From assembly GCA_900321655.1 (NCBI GenBank), contig ONWU01000014.1:1-64000 (forward strand): a DNA stretch of 64,000 nt, in the 5' to 3' direction. Origin of the DNA: an uncultured Bacteroidales bacterium (lineage in GTDB: Bacteria; Bacteroidota; Bacteroidia; Bacteroidales; UBA932). The notes beneath the pieces are model-generated. The model was not told where the DNA came from. It saw only the letters and a list, made by a program, of their open reading frames with translations, and made no database searches. A program made the position numbers and the translations under genes. Position 1 is the first letter of the stretch. Each line of letters starts with the position of its first letter. Shown in pieces: positions 7,927 to 17,619 of this stretch.

Positions 7927-8838
7927 ATGTCTGAATATCATATCCCTGTGCTGTTGGCGGAGAGTGTATCCGCCCTCATCACAAATCCCGACGGAACATA
8001 CGCAGATGCCACTTTCGGAGGCGGTGGGCACACCGCTGCCGTACTTTCACGCTTAAACGATGGCGCGCGCGTCATCGCCTTCGATCGTGACATCGATGCG
8101 ATCAAGGGAGCCCTCCAGGACCCCCGCCTTACCCTGGTGCACAACAACTTCCGCTTCATCGAGAACTACGCCCGCTACGAAGGGGTACAGTTCGACGGCA
8201 TTTTGGCCGATCTGGGCGTAAGCTCCCACCAGTTTGACACCGCGGAGCGGGGCTTCAGCTTCCGCTTCGAGGACTCTCCCCTGGACATGCGAATGAACCA
8301 GGAAGCCAGACTGGACGCGGCGGAAGTTGTGAACACCTACCCGGAGGAAGACCTCGAGCGCATCCTTCGCCTGTACGGAGAAGTGGACGGAGCCCGCAAC
8401 ATGGCCCGGCTCATCGTCCAGGCCCGCGGCGTCTCCCCCATCCAGACCACCGGGCAGCTGGACCAGGCCATCGGCCGGATGCTCCCCCGCACCGCAGAGC
8501 ACAAAGTGCTGGCCAAGGTGTACCAGGCCCTCCGGATCGAAGTGAACCAGGAGATGCGTTCCCTGGAAAAATTCCTGGACGGCGCCTGCCGGAGCCTCCG
8601 CCCCGGCGGCCGGCTGGTAGTTATCACCTACCACAGCCTGGAAGACCGGATGGTGAAGAACTTCATCAAGACCGGAAACGTGGAAGGAGAGATGGTTCAG
8701 GACCTGTATGGCCGGATTCAGGCCCCTATGGAGGCCGTGAACCGGAAACCCATCCTCCCCAGCGAGGAAGAAATTGCCGGAAACACCCGCGCCCGCAGCG
8801 CAAAGCTCCGGATAGCACAGAGGAGGGCCGACGTATGA
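7927..8838 (+). CDS. rsmH: 16S rRNA (cytosine1402-N4)-methyltransferase
   Basis: 303 residues. The SAM-binding loop is seen as DATFGGGGHTAAVL, with ILADLGVSSHQFDTAERGFSF and the C-terminal VITYHSLEDRMVKNF motif typical of RsmH (MraW). It methylates C1402 in the ribosomal P site. Length is normal. The stop codon overlaps the start of the ftsL-like gene by four bases (ATGA). Confidence 0.96.
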   Translation: MSEYHIPVLLAESVSALITNPDGTYADATFGGGGHTAAVLSRLNDGARVIAFDRDIDAIKGALQDPRLTLVHNNFRFIENYARYEGVQFDGILADLGVSSHQFDTAERGFSFRFEDSPLDMRMNQEARLDAAEVVNTYPEEDLERILRLYGEVDGARNMARLIVQARGVSPIQTTGQLDQAIGRMLPRTAEHKVLAKVYQALRIEVNQEMRSLEKFLDGACRSLRPGGRLVVITYHSLEDRMVKNFIKTGNVEGEMVQDLYGRIQAPMEAVNRKPILPSEEEIAGNTRARSAKLRIAQRRADV

Positions 8839-9176
8839 CACCCGGGGAGATGTTGAAAAGACTGAAGAAGTGGATGAAGAGCTTCCGGAACGGAGAGTTC
8901 CTCCTGAAGATAGGAGCGGACAAGTTCTACATGCACATCATGTACCTCTTCCTCCTGATGTGGCTGAGCATCCTCCTGAGCCTGAAGGTGGACAAAACCC
9001 TTTCCCGCGTGGGAGACAACAAGACCGCCATTGACGAGCTCCGCATCAACCACGCCCAGAAGGAAGCCCAGCTGGTGAAGCTGCACAGCGCCTCGGCCGC
9101 TGAAAAACGCCTGAAAGAACTGGGTTCCCCGGTCACCATGCCCCAGGAACCCGCCACGATAGTCAAGAGAAAATGA
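8835..9176 (+). CDS. ftsL: FtsL-like division protein
   Basis: 113 residues, bitopic: a short basic cytoplasmic segment, one transmembrane helix at about residues 37-53 (MHIMYLFLLMWLSILLSL), then a periplasmic coiled-coil-like stretch rich in Asp, Glu, Lys and Arg. Sequence identity to FtsL is low, as usual; the call rests on topology, size and position between rsmH and ftsI with four-base overlaps on both sides. It is expected to bridge FtsQ and FtsW/FtsI in the divisome. Confidence 0.75.
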   Translation: MTPGEMLKRLKKWMKSFRNGEFLLKIGADKFYMHIMYLFLLMWLSILLSLKVDKTLSRVGDNKTAIDELRINHAQKEAQLVKLHSASAAEKRLKELGSPVTMPQEPATIVKRK

Positions 9177-11086
9177 GCAAAGAGCAGAGAGAAATACAGG
9201 ATACCATCGAAAACCGCGACCGAATCCACGTGGTGATGTTCTTCCTGTCTTATGTATTCCTGGCCCTCGGGATAGGAATCCTCATCTGCATTATCCATAT
9301 CCAGACCACCTACGAGGTGGACAGCAAGGTGATCGGCCTGTTCCGTCCTTCCTCGGTGCTGCACGTGGAGAACCCCGTTCGCGGAAGGATCCTGGCCACC
9401 GACGGGCGCCCGCTGGCCCTGTCGGCCCCGCTCTACGATATCTATATGGACTGCACCGTGAGAAAGCAGTACTACAAGGAAAGCGGAAAAGACAGCCTGG
9501 AGCACGCGTGGAGGAGAAAGGCCCGGGAGCTGGGCGTATACCTGAGCAACCAGTTCCGGGACAAATCGGCCGACCAATACGCCAACCTGATCCTCAAAGG
9601 CCGGGACAACAACAACCGCTACCTCTGCATCCGCAAGAATGTGGACCTGGAGACGGTGAAACTGCTCAAGACCTTCCCTCTTTACAAGGAGGGGGCCTAC
9701 GCCGGCGGCATCATCGTGGAGTCCCACGAGGAGCGCATCTACCCTTACGACTCCCTGGCCCGCCGCACCATCGGTTATGTGAAAGATATCTCCCGAAAGG
9801 GCCTGGAGGACAGCTTTGACAGCGAGCTCCACGGCCATGAGGGCTACGAGTGGCGCCGCGTCACGGACAACAACCGCTGGGTGAGAGACCTGGATTCCGC
9901 CGTGGTGGCCGTGCAGGACGGAAATGACATCCGGACCACCCTGAACGTAGACTTCCAGGACATTGCAGATCGCGCTCTCCGCGCCCAGATCAACGAGAAT
10001 CCGGACGTCAGGGCCGGCATCTGCGTCATCATGGAAACCAAGACAGGAGCCATCCGCGCCATGGTGAACCTCTCCCGCGGAGAAACGCCCCAGACGGTAC
10101 TGTGGGAACGGGAGAACCTGGTGCTCACCGAAAGGGGCGAGCAGGGTTCCGTGATGAAAACCGCTACGCTACTGTCCCTGGTAGAGGACGGATACGTGAA
10201 GAGACTGAGCCAGACCCTTCCTACCAACAACGGTTGGGTACCCAACTGGCGCCGCCCGGGAAGCGCTTCCGAATACCCCCACGACGACCACATCTCCGAC
10301 TACCAGCGCCAGACCGGCCGCCGGGACATCACCGTGATGCACGGCTTCGAGATTTCCTCCAACTACGTGTTTGCCCAGCTGGCGGAAACCTATTACGGAA
10401 AGCGCCCCCAGGAGCTCTTTGACCACCTGTATTCCTACCGATTAGGAGAAGCCTTCGACTTTGACATCGAGGGCCTGCGCGCCCCTTCCGTCACGCGTCC
10501 CGGAACGCCCGGCTGGTCCAACAGCACCCTGGGCACCGTGGCCTACGGATACGGCCTCAGCGTAACGCCCCTGCACGTAGTCACCTTCTACAACGGCATC
10601 GCCAACCGCGGCCGCATGATGAAGCCCTACCTGGTGGAAAGCATCGAGAAGGACGGCAAGGTGCTCAAGAAATTTGTCCCTTCGGCCCTCAACGAGAGCA
10701 TCTGCTCCCCCGCTACGGCCGATACGGTAGCCAAGGCCCTCCGCGCCGTGGTGGTAAGCGGTACCGCCAGCCGCCTGAGGGGAGCCAAACTGCCCGTGGC
10801 CGGCAAAACCGGTACGGCCCGCGTGGTACTGCCTAGCGGCCAGTACCAGGACGCCTCCGGACGCAAGAAGAACCAGGGTACCTTCGTAGGCTTCTTCCCG
10901 GCCGATAAGCCCAAGTACACCATCCTGGTGACGGTGTATTCCTACCTCTCCAACAAGAGCTTCTACGGCGGCACGATGCCGGCCCTTGCGGTGAGAGACA
11001 TCGTGGACCGCCTCTATGCCCTGGACCAGGACTGGCGTCCGGTTTTGCACCCGACCGAAGCGGTGCCTGTTATGGAAACCCAATAG
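9173..11086 (+). CDS. ftsI: Septal peptidoglycan transpeptidase (penicillin-binding protein, FtsI)
   Basis: 637 residues with one N-terminal membrane helix (residues ~20-42), a dimerisation/pedestal domain, then the class B transpeptidase domain. Active-site motifs seen: SVMK (nucleophile Ser and Lys, in ERGEQGSVMKTAT), SSN (FEISSNYVFAQ) and KTG (VAGKTGTARV). It crosslinks septal peptidoglycan with FtsW. The protein ends about 100 residues after KTG (YALDQDWRPVLH), with no C-terminal PASTA domain, which many Bacteroidota FtsI proteins carry. It overlaps the ftsL-like gene by four bases. Confidence 0.93.
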   Translation: MSKEQREIQDTIENRDRIHVVMFFLSYVFLALGIGILICIIHIQTTYEVDSKVIGLFRPSSVLHVENPVRGRILATDGRPLALSAPLYDIYMDCTVRKQYYKESGKDSLEHAWRRKARELGVYLSNQFRDKSADQYANLILKGRDNNNRYLCIRKNVDLETVKLLKTFPLYKEGAYAGGIIVESHEERIYPYDSLARRTIGYVKDISRKGLEDSFDSELHGHEGYEWRRVTDNNRWVRDLDSAVVAVQDGNDIRTTLNVDFQDIADRALRAQINENPDVRAGICVIMETKTGAIRAMVNLSRGETPQTVLWERENLVLTERGEQGSVMKTATLLSLVEDGYVKRLSQTLPTNNGWVPNWRRPGSASEYPHDDHISDYQRQTGRRDITVMHGFEISSNYVFAQLAETYYGKRPQELFDHLYSYRLGEAFDFDIEGLRAPSVTRPGTPGWSNSTLGTVAYGYGLSVTPLHVVTFYNGIANRGRMMKPYLVESIEKDGKVLKKFVPSALNESICSPATADTVAKALRAVVVSGTASRLRGAKLPVAGKTGTARVVLPSGQYQDASGRKKNQGTFVGFFPADKPKYTILVTVYSYLSNKSFYGGTMPALAVRDIVDRLYALDQDWRPVLHPTEAVPVMETQ

Positions 11087-11088
11087 AA

Positions 11089-12498
11089 ATGAACTATAGT
11101 AAATTCACATCCATTACCGCCGACTCCAGGAAAGTGACTCCCGGAGGCCTGTTCGTAGCCGTCAAGGGCTTCAGCAGCGACGGGCACAACTACATAGCCG
11201 CGGCCCTGGAGAAGGGCGCCACCGGCATCATCTGCGAGTACGTTCCCGAAGGGATAGACACCACCGGAGCGGAGGTGGAAGTGGTGGAAAACAGCCGCCG
11301 CGCACTGGCCCTGGCGGCCGATGCCTTCTACGGCCATCCTTCCGGCAAGCTCACCCTGGTGGGCATCACCGGCACCAACGGAAAAACCACCACCGTCACC
11401 CTGCTGTACCGCCTCTTCAAGAGTCTGGGATACCAGTGCGGCCTGCTCTCCACCATCGCCAACTACGTGGGAGAGGAGCGTTTTGAGACGGAGAACACCA
11501 CCCTGGACCCCGTTTCCCTGAATGCCCTGATGGCCCGGATGGTGGAAAAGGGCTGCGAGTACTGCTTCATGGAGGTGAGCTCCATCGGCGTGGAGCAGGA
11601 CCGTGTCACCGGTCTGGAGTTCAAGATGGGTATCTTCTCCAACCTCACGCACGACCACCTGGACTACCACAAAACCTTCGCAGAGTACCTCCGGTGCAAG
11701 AAACTCTTCTTCGACAACCTTTCCGCGGAGGCCATCGCCCTTATCAATACGGACGACAAGAACGGCCCCGTGATGGTGCAGAACTGCAAGGCCACCACCG
11801 TCACCTATTCCGTGAAGGGCCTCGCAGACCACACCGCCCGCATCCTGGAACAGGGCGTGGACGGCATGCTCCTGAGGATTGACGGAACAGAAACCTGGGT
11901 GCGCCTCATCGGCGTACACAACGCCTATAATATCCTGGCCATCTACAGCGCCGCCGTCTGCCTGGGCGCAGACCCCACCCAGACGCTGGTGGCCCTGAGC
12001 CAGCTGGAATCGGCCCCCGGCCGCCTGGAGAACCTGAGCGGCCCCCGCGGCGTCACCGTGGTGCTGGACTACGCCCACACCCCCGATGCCCTGGAGAACG
12101 TGCTCAAGTGCCTGAGGACCGTGGCTCCCGAGCGGCAGCTCATCTGCCTGTTCGGCTGCGGCGGAGACCGCGACAAGAGCAAGCGCCCGGAAATGGCCCA
12201 GATTGCCCAGCAGCTGAGCGACCGCCTGGTGATCACCTCCGACAACCCTCGCACGGAGAATCCGGAGGCCATCATCGCCGATATCAAGGCGGGTCTGGAT
12301 GCCCAGGGAATGGCCAAGTCGCTGGTGATCACAGACCGCCGCGAAGCCATCCGCACCGCCATCCTCACCGCTCCCGAAGGCGCCGTCATCCTGCTGGCCG
12401 GCAAGGGCCACGAGGATTACCAGATCCTGGGACACGAGAAAGTGCCTTTCGTAGAGAAAGACATTGTGAACGAAACCTTTAAACTGATGTTGCCATGA
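11089..12498 (+). CDS. murE: UDP-N-acetylmuramoyl-tripeptide synthetase (meso-DAP adding)
   Basis: 469 residues. The ATP-binding loop GITGTNGKTTT is near residue 95, followed by the Mur ligase central domain and a C-terminal domain with DNPRTE. The DNPR motif marks enzymes that add meso-diaminopimelate rather than lysine, so the peptidoglycan is DAP-type. The stop codon overlaps mraY by four bases. Confidence 0.95.
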   Translation: MNYSKFTSITADSRKVTPGGLFVAVKGFSSDGHNYIAAALEKGATGIICEYVPEGIDTTGAEVEVVENSRRALALAADAFYGHPSGKLTLVGITGTNGKTTTVTLLYRLFKSLGYQCGLLSTIANYVGEERFETENTTLDPVSLNALMARMVEKGCEYCFMEVSSIGVEQDRVTGLEFKMGIFSNLTHDHLDYHKTFAEYLRCKKLFFDNLSAEAIALINTDDKNGPVMVQNCKATTVTYSVKGLADHTARILEQGVDGMLLRIDGTETWVRLIGVHNAYNILAIYSAAVCLGADPTQTLVALSQLESAPGRLENLSGPRGVTVVLDYAHTPDALENVLKCLRTVAPERQLICLFGCGGDRDKSKRPEMAQIAQQLSDRLVITSDNPRTENPEAIIADIKAGLDAQGMAKSLVITDRREAIRTAILTAPEGAVILLAGKGHEDYQILGHEKVPFVEKDIVNETFKLMLP

Positions 12499-13787
12499 TA
12501 TACCACCTGTTCCAATATCTGGAAAGCCAGGGAGTGGATCTCCCGGGCATGGGCCTGATGCACTACCTGAGCTTCCGGGCCATGGCATCGGCCGTGATGG
12601 CCATGCTGGTGGCCCTGTTTGCCGGCAACAAGATCATCGACTGGCTGCGGGCCAAGCAGATCGGGGAAACCGTGAGAGACCTGGGCCTGGCGGATCAGGT
12701 GCAGAAAAAAGGCACCCCCACGATGGGCGGCCTCATCATCATCCTCTCCATCCTGTGCGGCGTGCTCCTGTTCTGCGACCTCAGCAACATCTATGTCCAG
12801 CTGCTGCTGGTGAGCACCCTCTGGTGCGGCGGACTGGGCTTTGCCGACGACTACATCAAGGTGTTCAAGCACCGCAAGGAAGGCATGTCGGAAAAAGGCA
12901 AACTGGCGGGCCAGGTGGTGCTGGGCTTCATCGTGGGCCTCACCGTGTGGATGAGCCCCAACATCGTGGTCCGTGAGAAGGTGGAAGTGAAAGAGAGCAT
13001 AGAGCGCACCCTGGAGACGGAAACCACCGTCACCAGCGGCCGATATGTGCAGGAAGATGTGGTGAAAAGCACCAAGACCACCCTCCCCTTCGTGAAGAAT
13101 CACGAGTTTGACTACCGCTGGCTCTCTCCCGTCAAGGGCACCTGGGGCTGGTACTGCAAATGGGCCATCTACGTGCTCATGATAGTTCTTGTGATCACCG
13201 CCTGCTCCAACGGCACCAACCTCACCGACGGCCTGGACGGCCTGGCGGCGGGGACATCGGCCGTAGTGGGCGTGGTGCTGGGCATCCTGGCCTGGCTGGG
13301 AGGCAACCTCATCGACTCCAATTACCTCAATATCATGTATATCCCGGGATCGGGAGAGATAGCCATCTTCATGAGCGCCTTTGTGGGATCGCTCATCGGC
13401 TTCCTCTGGTACAACTCCTTCCCGGCGCAGGTGTTCATGGGAGATACCGGCAGTCTTACCATCGGCGGCATCATCGGCGTAAGCGCCGTCCTGATGCGCA
13501 AGGAGCTGCTCCTTCCCCTGCTGTGCGGCATCTTCTTCGTGGAGAGCGTGTCCGTGCTCCTGCAAAGAGGTTACTTCCGCTATACCCGCAAGAAGACGGG
13601 CACCGGCAAACGCATCTGGAGCATGGCTCCGCTGCATCATCATTACCAGGACAAGAAGGCTCCGGAAGGGCCTGTCATCTTCCCCAAACCCGTCCCCGCC
13701 CAGCACGAGGTAAAGATTACGGTACGGTTCATCATCGTGGGAATGATCCTGGCTGTCAGTACATTGGCTTTGTTAAAGATTAGATAA
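12495..13787 (+). CDS. mraY: Phospho-N-acetylmuramoyl-pentapeptide transferase
   Basis: 430 residues, polytopic. It makes lipid I from UDP-MurNAc-pentapeptide and undecaprenyl phosphate. Seen: KKGTPTMGG, FADDYIKVF, TNLTDGLDGLAAG and the C-terminal HHHYQ motif. An insertion of about 60 residues (MSPNIVVREKVEVKES ... FDYRWLSP), absent from the ~360-residue proteobacterial enzyme, lies between membrane segments; such a loop is usual for Bacteroidota MraY. Confidence 0.95.
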   Translation: MIYHLFQYLESQGVDLPGMGLMHYLSFRAMASAVMAMLVALFAGNKIIDWLRAKQIGETVRDLGLADQVQKKGTPTMGGLIIILSILCGVLLFCDLSNIYVQLLLVSTLWCGGLGFADDYIKVFKHRKEGMSEKGKLAGQVVLGFIVGLTVWMSPNIVVREKVEVKESIERTLETETTVTSGRYVQEDVVKSTKTTLPFVKNHEFDYRWLSPVKGTWGWYCKWAIYVLMIVLVITACSNGTNLTDGLDGLAAGTSAVVGVVLGILAWLGGNLIDSNYLNIMYIPGSGEIAIFMSAFVGSLIGFLWYNSFPAQVFMGDTGSLTIGGIIGVSAVLMRKELLLPLLCGIFFVESVSVLLQRGYFRYTRKKTGTGKRIWSMAPLHHHYQDKKAPEGPVIFPKPVPAQHEVKITVRFIIVGMILAVSTLALLKIR

Positions 13788-13789
13788 AT

Positions 13790-15124
13790 ATGTCCAGAGT
13801 AGTTGTTTTGGGTGGCGCAGAAAGTGGTGTAGGCGCCGCCGTCCTTGCAAAAGTGAAAGGTTTCGATGTGTTCCTCAGCGACAAGGGACAGATCCAGGAA
13901 CAATATGCCGATACCCTCCGCAAGTGGGAAATTCCCTTCGAGGAAGGCCAGCACACGGAAGAACTTATCCTGAATGCCGACGAGGTGGTCAAGAGCCCCG
14001 GCATCCCCGGCACCGTGCCGATGGTGCAGAAAATCCGGGAAAGAGGCATCCGCGTGGTGTCCGAGATTGAATTCGCCAGCCGCTACGACAGCGCGAAGAA
14101 GATCTGCATTACCGGTTCCAACGGCAAAACCACCACCACTTCGCTCATCTACTACCTGCTGAAGAACGCCGGCCTCAACGTGGGCCTGGGCGGCAACATC
14201 GGCAAGAGCTACGCCTACCAGGTGGCCACCGAGCACTTCGACTACTACGTACTGGAAATCAGCAGTTTCCAGCTGGACGACATCTACGATTTCCGCCCGG
14301 ACATCGCCATCATCACCAACATCACCCCGGACCACCTGGACCGCTACGACCACAAGATGGAAAACTACGTGGCCGCCAAGTTCAACATCACCCGCAACCT
14401 TACCCAGGACGACTGCTTCATCTTTGATTCGGACGATGCCATCACCATCGGCCACCTGAATAGCATCATCCTCCGCTGCAAGATGCTGCCCTTCTCCCAG
14501 GAGAAGGAAGTGGAGCAGGGTGCCTTCCTGAAGGACCGCAAGATGGTGATCCGCTACGAGAAAGAGGAGACGGACATCTTCCTGGAAGAGCTGGCCCTGG
14601 GCGGTAAGCACAACATCTACAACTCCATGGCCGCCGCCCTGGCCGCCAAGGCAACGGGCATCACCAACGAGGTGATCCGGAAGTCCCTGGCCACATTCCA
14701 GCCCATCGAGCACCGCCTGGAGCCCGTCCTCAGTATCAAGGACGTGCTGTACATCAACGACTCCAAGGCCACCAACGTGGACAGCGCCTGGTATGCCCTG
14801 GAGTGCCAGAAGCAGCCCGTGGTGTGGATCGTGGGAGGAAAGGACAAGGGCAACGACTACAGCGTCCTGAACGACCTGGTGAAAGAGAAGGTGAAGGCCA
14901 TCGTGTGCCTGGGCGTGGACAACAGCAAGATCCATGCGGCCTTTGAGAAGATGGTTCCCATCATTGCCGATACCGGCAGTGCCGAGGAGGCCGTGAAGAA
15001 GGCCGCCGAACTGGCCCACCCCGGAGACGTGGTTCTCCTGAGCCCCTGCTGCGCCAGTTTCGACCTTTTCAAAAGCTACGAAGACCGGGGCGAGCAGTTC
15101 AAGGCTGCCGTCCGTAAACTCTAA
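13790..15124 (+). CDS. murD: UDP-N-acetylmuramoylalanine-D-glutamate ligase
   Basis: 444 residues. It adds D-Glu to UDP-MurNAc-L-Ala. The N-terminal Rossmann-like domain (VVLGGAESGVGAAVLA), the ATP loop ITGSNGKTTTTS near residue 108, the central motif YVLEISSFQLD and the C-terminal domain (YINDSKATNVDS, LLSPCCASFD) are all present. Two bases separate it from mraY; three bases follow before ftsW. Confidence 0.95.
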   Translation: MSRVVVLGGAESGVGAAVLAKVKGFDVFLSDKGQIQEQYADTLRKWEIPFEEGQHTEELILNADEVVKSPGIPGTVPMVQKIRERGIRVVSEIEFASRYDSAKKICITGSNGKTTTTSLIYYLLKNAGLNVGLGGNIGKSYAYQVATEHFDYYVLEISSFQLDDIYDFRPDIAIITNITPDHLDRYDHKMENYVAAKFNITRNLTQDDCFIFDSDDAITIGHLNSIILRCKMLPFSQEKEVEQGAFLKDRKMVIRYEKEETDIFLEELALGGKHNIYNSMAAALAAKATGITNEVIRKSLATFQPIEHRLEPVLSIKDVLYINDSKATNVDSAWYALECQKQPVVWIVGGKDKGNDYSVLNDLVKEKVKAIVCLGVDNSKIHAAFEKMVPIIADTGSAEEAVKKAAELAHPGDVVLLSPCCASFDLFKSYEDRGEQFKAAVRKL

Positions 15125-15127
15125 GCT

Positions 15128-16489
15128 ATGGCGGAAGAAAAGACCAAAACCGGCTTCCTGGGTTATCTGACCCAGCTGATGGACCGCTTCAGCGGAGACA
15201 AGGTGATCTTTCTGATCGCCCTGTTCCTCATGCTCATCTCCGTGGTGTCCGTCTTCTCCTCCACCCCCCGGCTGGTGAACGAAGGACACGGAATAGACCG
15301 CGTGAGCATCATGCTGGACCAGCTGAAGGTGGTGGCCATCGGTTTTGTGCTTATCTTCAGCCTGTATTTCTTCGGCAAGCAGGACTGGTTCCGCTGGTTC
15401 TCGAAGCTGGGATTCCTGGTGAGCCTGGCCATGCTTTTCATCCTGGTTTTCAACCTGAACCTGGGCTTCGTGAAGGCCGGTTCCATCAACGGCGCCCGCC
15501 GTATCCTCATCATCGGAGGCTTCCAGTTCCACGTGTACGAATACGTGAAACTGTTCATGATCATGTACCTGGGATGGGCCCTGGATACCTTCAAGAACGA
15601 CGGTTTCCAATGGGCCAACCGCCTGGCCGAAAAATATCCGGCGATGGAGCGCCTGGGACGCAGCAGCTACCAGAAGGTGCTTTACATCTACGCCCCCATC
15701 CTGATAGTGACCATGATGGTGAGCGTCGGCTCCAACTCATCGGCCCTTTTCATCGGCGGCATCCTTATCCTGATGGTGCTCATCGGAGGTCTGGAAGTGC
15801 GGGACGTGGCCCTGGTGGGAGTCGTGCTGCTGATGCTCTTCGGCGCCATGTTCGGCGCCTACAAGGTGGGCTGGCTGAAGGACACCCGCCTGGGAACGCT
15901 GGTTTCCCGTATCACCAATGACGACGAGGCCACCATGAAAGTGCTGCTGGAAAGCCCCCGGGAGTCTCCCGAATGGCTGAAGGCACGCGGCAAGCTGGAC
16001 CAGCCCGTGGGAGCCCTTCTGGCCATCAAGGAAGGCGGCTTCTGGGGAAAAGGCATCGGCAGCAGCACCCAGAAATACCAGGTGCCGGTGATCTTCGGAG
16101 ACTACATGTTCAGCTTCATTGTGGAAGAGACGGGCGTGTGGGGCGCGCTCATCCTCATCATCCTCTACTTCAGCCTCCTGGCCCGGGGTACCCTGGTGGC
16201 CCGGATGTGTGACAATTATTATGACAAGATTATCGTGAGCGGCCTCATCATCCTGGTCACGGGGCAGGCCTTCATGCATATGTGCGTGAACGTGCACATG
16301 CCTTTTGTGCCGCAGACCGGCCAGACCCTCCCGCTGGTGAGCCACGGAACCAATGCGTTCATCGTGTTCAGCGTGGTGTTCGGCATCCTGCTGAACATCT
16401 CCAAGGACGCCCGCGACAATATGGCGCGGAAAAAGGCCGAACTGGAGGCCGAAGCCGCCCGCAGTTGGACCCAAGACAGTACGGTATAA
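15128..16489 (+). CDS. ftsW: SEDS-family lipid II polymerase FtsW
   Basis: 453 residues with about ten membrane segments. The SEDS signature is present near the C-terminus (VPQTGQTLPLVSHGTNAF, slightly divergent from the common PFISYGGSS). A large extracytoplasmic loop lies around residues 255-320. It polymerises lipid II at the septum with FtsI. The stop codon overlaps the murG start by one base (TAATG). RodA is the alternative, but position in the dcw cluster favours FtsW. Confidence 0.9.
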   Translation: MAEEKTKTGFLGYLTQLMDRFSGDKVIFLIALFLMLISVVSVFSSTPRLVNEGHGIDRVSIMLDQLKVVAIGFVLIFSLYFFGKQDWFRWFSKLGFLVSLAMLFILVFNLNLGFVKAGSINGARRILIIGGFQFHVYEYVKLFMIMYLGWALDTFKNDGFQWANRLAEKYPAMERLGRSSYQKVLYIYAPILIVTMMVSVGSNSSALFIGGILILMVLIGGLEVRDVALVGVVLLMLFGAMFGAYKVGWLKDTRLGTLVSRITNDDEATMKVLLESPRESPEWLKARGKLDQPVGALLAIKEGGFWGKGIGSSTQKYQVPVIFGDYMFSFIVEETGVWGALILIILYFSLLARGTLVARMCDNYYDKIIVSGLIILVTGQAFMHMCVNVHMPFVPQTGQTLPLVSHGTNAFIVFSVVFGILLNISKDARDNMARKKAELEAEAARSWTQDSTV

Positions 16490-17619
16490 TGGATTACAAA
16501 CCCATCAGAGTAATTATCAGCGGCGGTGGCACGGGAGGTCATATCTTCCCGGCCGTCTCCATCGCGAACAAACTGAAACAGCTGAACCCCTCCACCGAGA
16601 TCCTCTTCGTGGGGGCCGAAGGCAAGATGGAAATGGAAAAGGTTCCGGCCGAAGGCTACCGGATCGTTGGCCTGCCGATGGCGGGCGTGCAGCGCCGGCT
16701 TTCGATGAAGAACCTGATGAACAACCTCACCGTGCCCTTCCGGGTGGTGGAAAGCGTCCTGCACGCCCGCCGCATCGTGAAGGAATTCAAGCCGGACGTG
16801 GTGGTGGGCGTAGGCGGCTATGCCAGCGCTCCCCTGCTCTGGGCTGCTACGGGCATGAAGATTCCCGCCGTAATCCAGGAGCAGAACGGCTTTGCCGGCC
16901 TCACCAACAAAATCCTCGGAAGCCGCGTGCAGAGTATCTGCGTGGCCTACGAAGGGATGGAAAAATTCTTCCCGGCCGACAAGATAGTGATGAGCGGAAA
17001 TCCCATCCGCGAAGTGCTGTCACAGCCGGCATCGGCCGCCCAGAGGGCCGAGGGCCTGGAGTACTTCGGCCTGAATCCCGAAAGCAGACACCTATTCATC
17101 GTGGGAGGAAGCCTGGGCAGCGGCACGCTGAACCGGGCCATGCAGCACTGGATCCAGGACGGCTGCCCCGAGGGAGAAGGCGTGGAAGTGATCTGGCAGT
17201 GCGGAAAGTACTATAAAAACACCATTGATACCTTCATGCAGGCACATCCCGAGGTGAAGGGAATCCGGCACTACGACTTCATCGGCCGGATGGACCTGGC
17301 CTACGCCGCGGCCGACGTGGTGATCTCCCGCAGCGGCGCCAGCACGGTCTCCGAGCTTTGCGCCATGGGAAAGGCCACCGTCTTCGTGCCCTCCCCCAAT
17401 GTAGCCGAAGACCACCAGACCCACAACGCGATGGCCCTGGTGCGCCGCGACGCCGCCCTTCTGGTGAAGGATTCCGAGGCGATGGACGAGCTGATGCCCA
17501 CGGCCCTGGGCCTGCTGGGAAGCCCCGAGCGGCAGAAACAGCTGTCCCGCAACGCCGAGGCCATGGCCCTTCGGAATGCTGCACAGGTAATTTGTGACGA
17601 GATTTATAAACTGGTATGA
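16489..17619 (+). CDS. murG: UDP-GlcNAc:lipid I N-acetylglucosaminyltransferase
   Basis: 376 residues, GT-B fold. It converts lipid I to lipid II at the inner membrane face. Seen: the N-terminal glycine loop ISGGGTGGHIFPA, VGVGGYASAPLL, and the C-terminal donor site VISRSGASTVSELCAMGKATVFVPSP. I start at MDYKPIRV, whose ATG overlaps the ftsW stop; the frame continues upstream but is not coding there. Confidence 0.95.
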   Translation: MDYKPIRVIISGGGTGGHIFPAVSIANKLKQLNPSTEILFVGAEGKMEMEKVPAEGYRIVGLPMAGVQRRLSMKNLMNNLTVPFRVVESVLHARRIVKEFKPDVVVGVGGYASAPLLWAATGMKIPAVIQEQNGFAGLTNKILGSRVQSICVAYEGMEKFFPADKIVMSGNPIREVLSQPASAAQRAEGLEYFGLNPESRHLFIVGGSLGSGTLNRAMQHWIQDGCPEGEGVEVIWQCGKYYKNTIDTFMQAHPEVKGIRHYDFIGRMDLAYAAADVVISRSGASTVSELCAMGKATVFVPSPNVAEDHQTHNAMALVRRDAALLVKDSEAMDELMPTALGLLGSPERQKQLSRNAEAMALRNAAQVICDEIYKLV

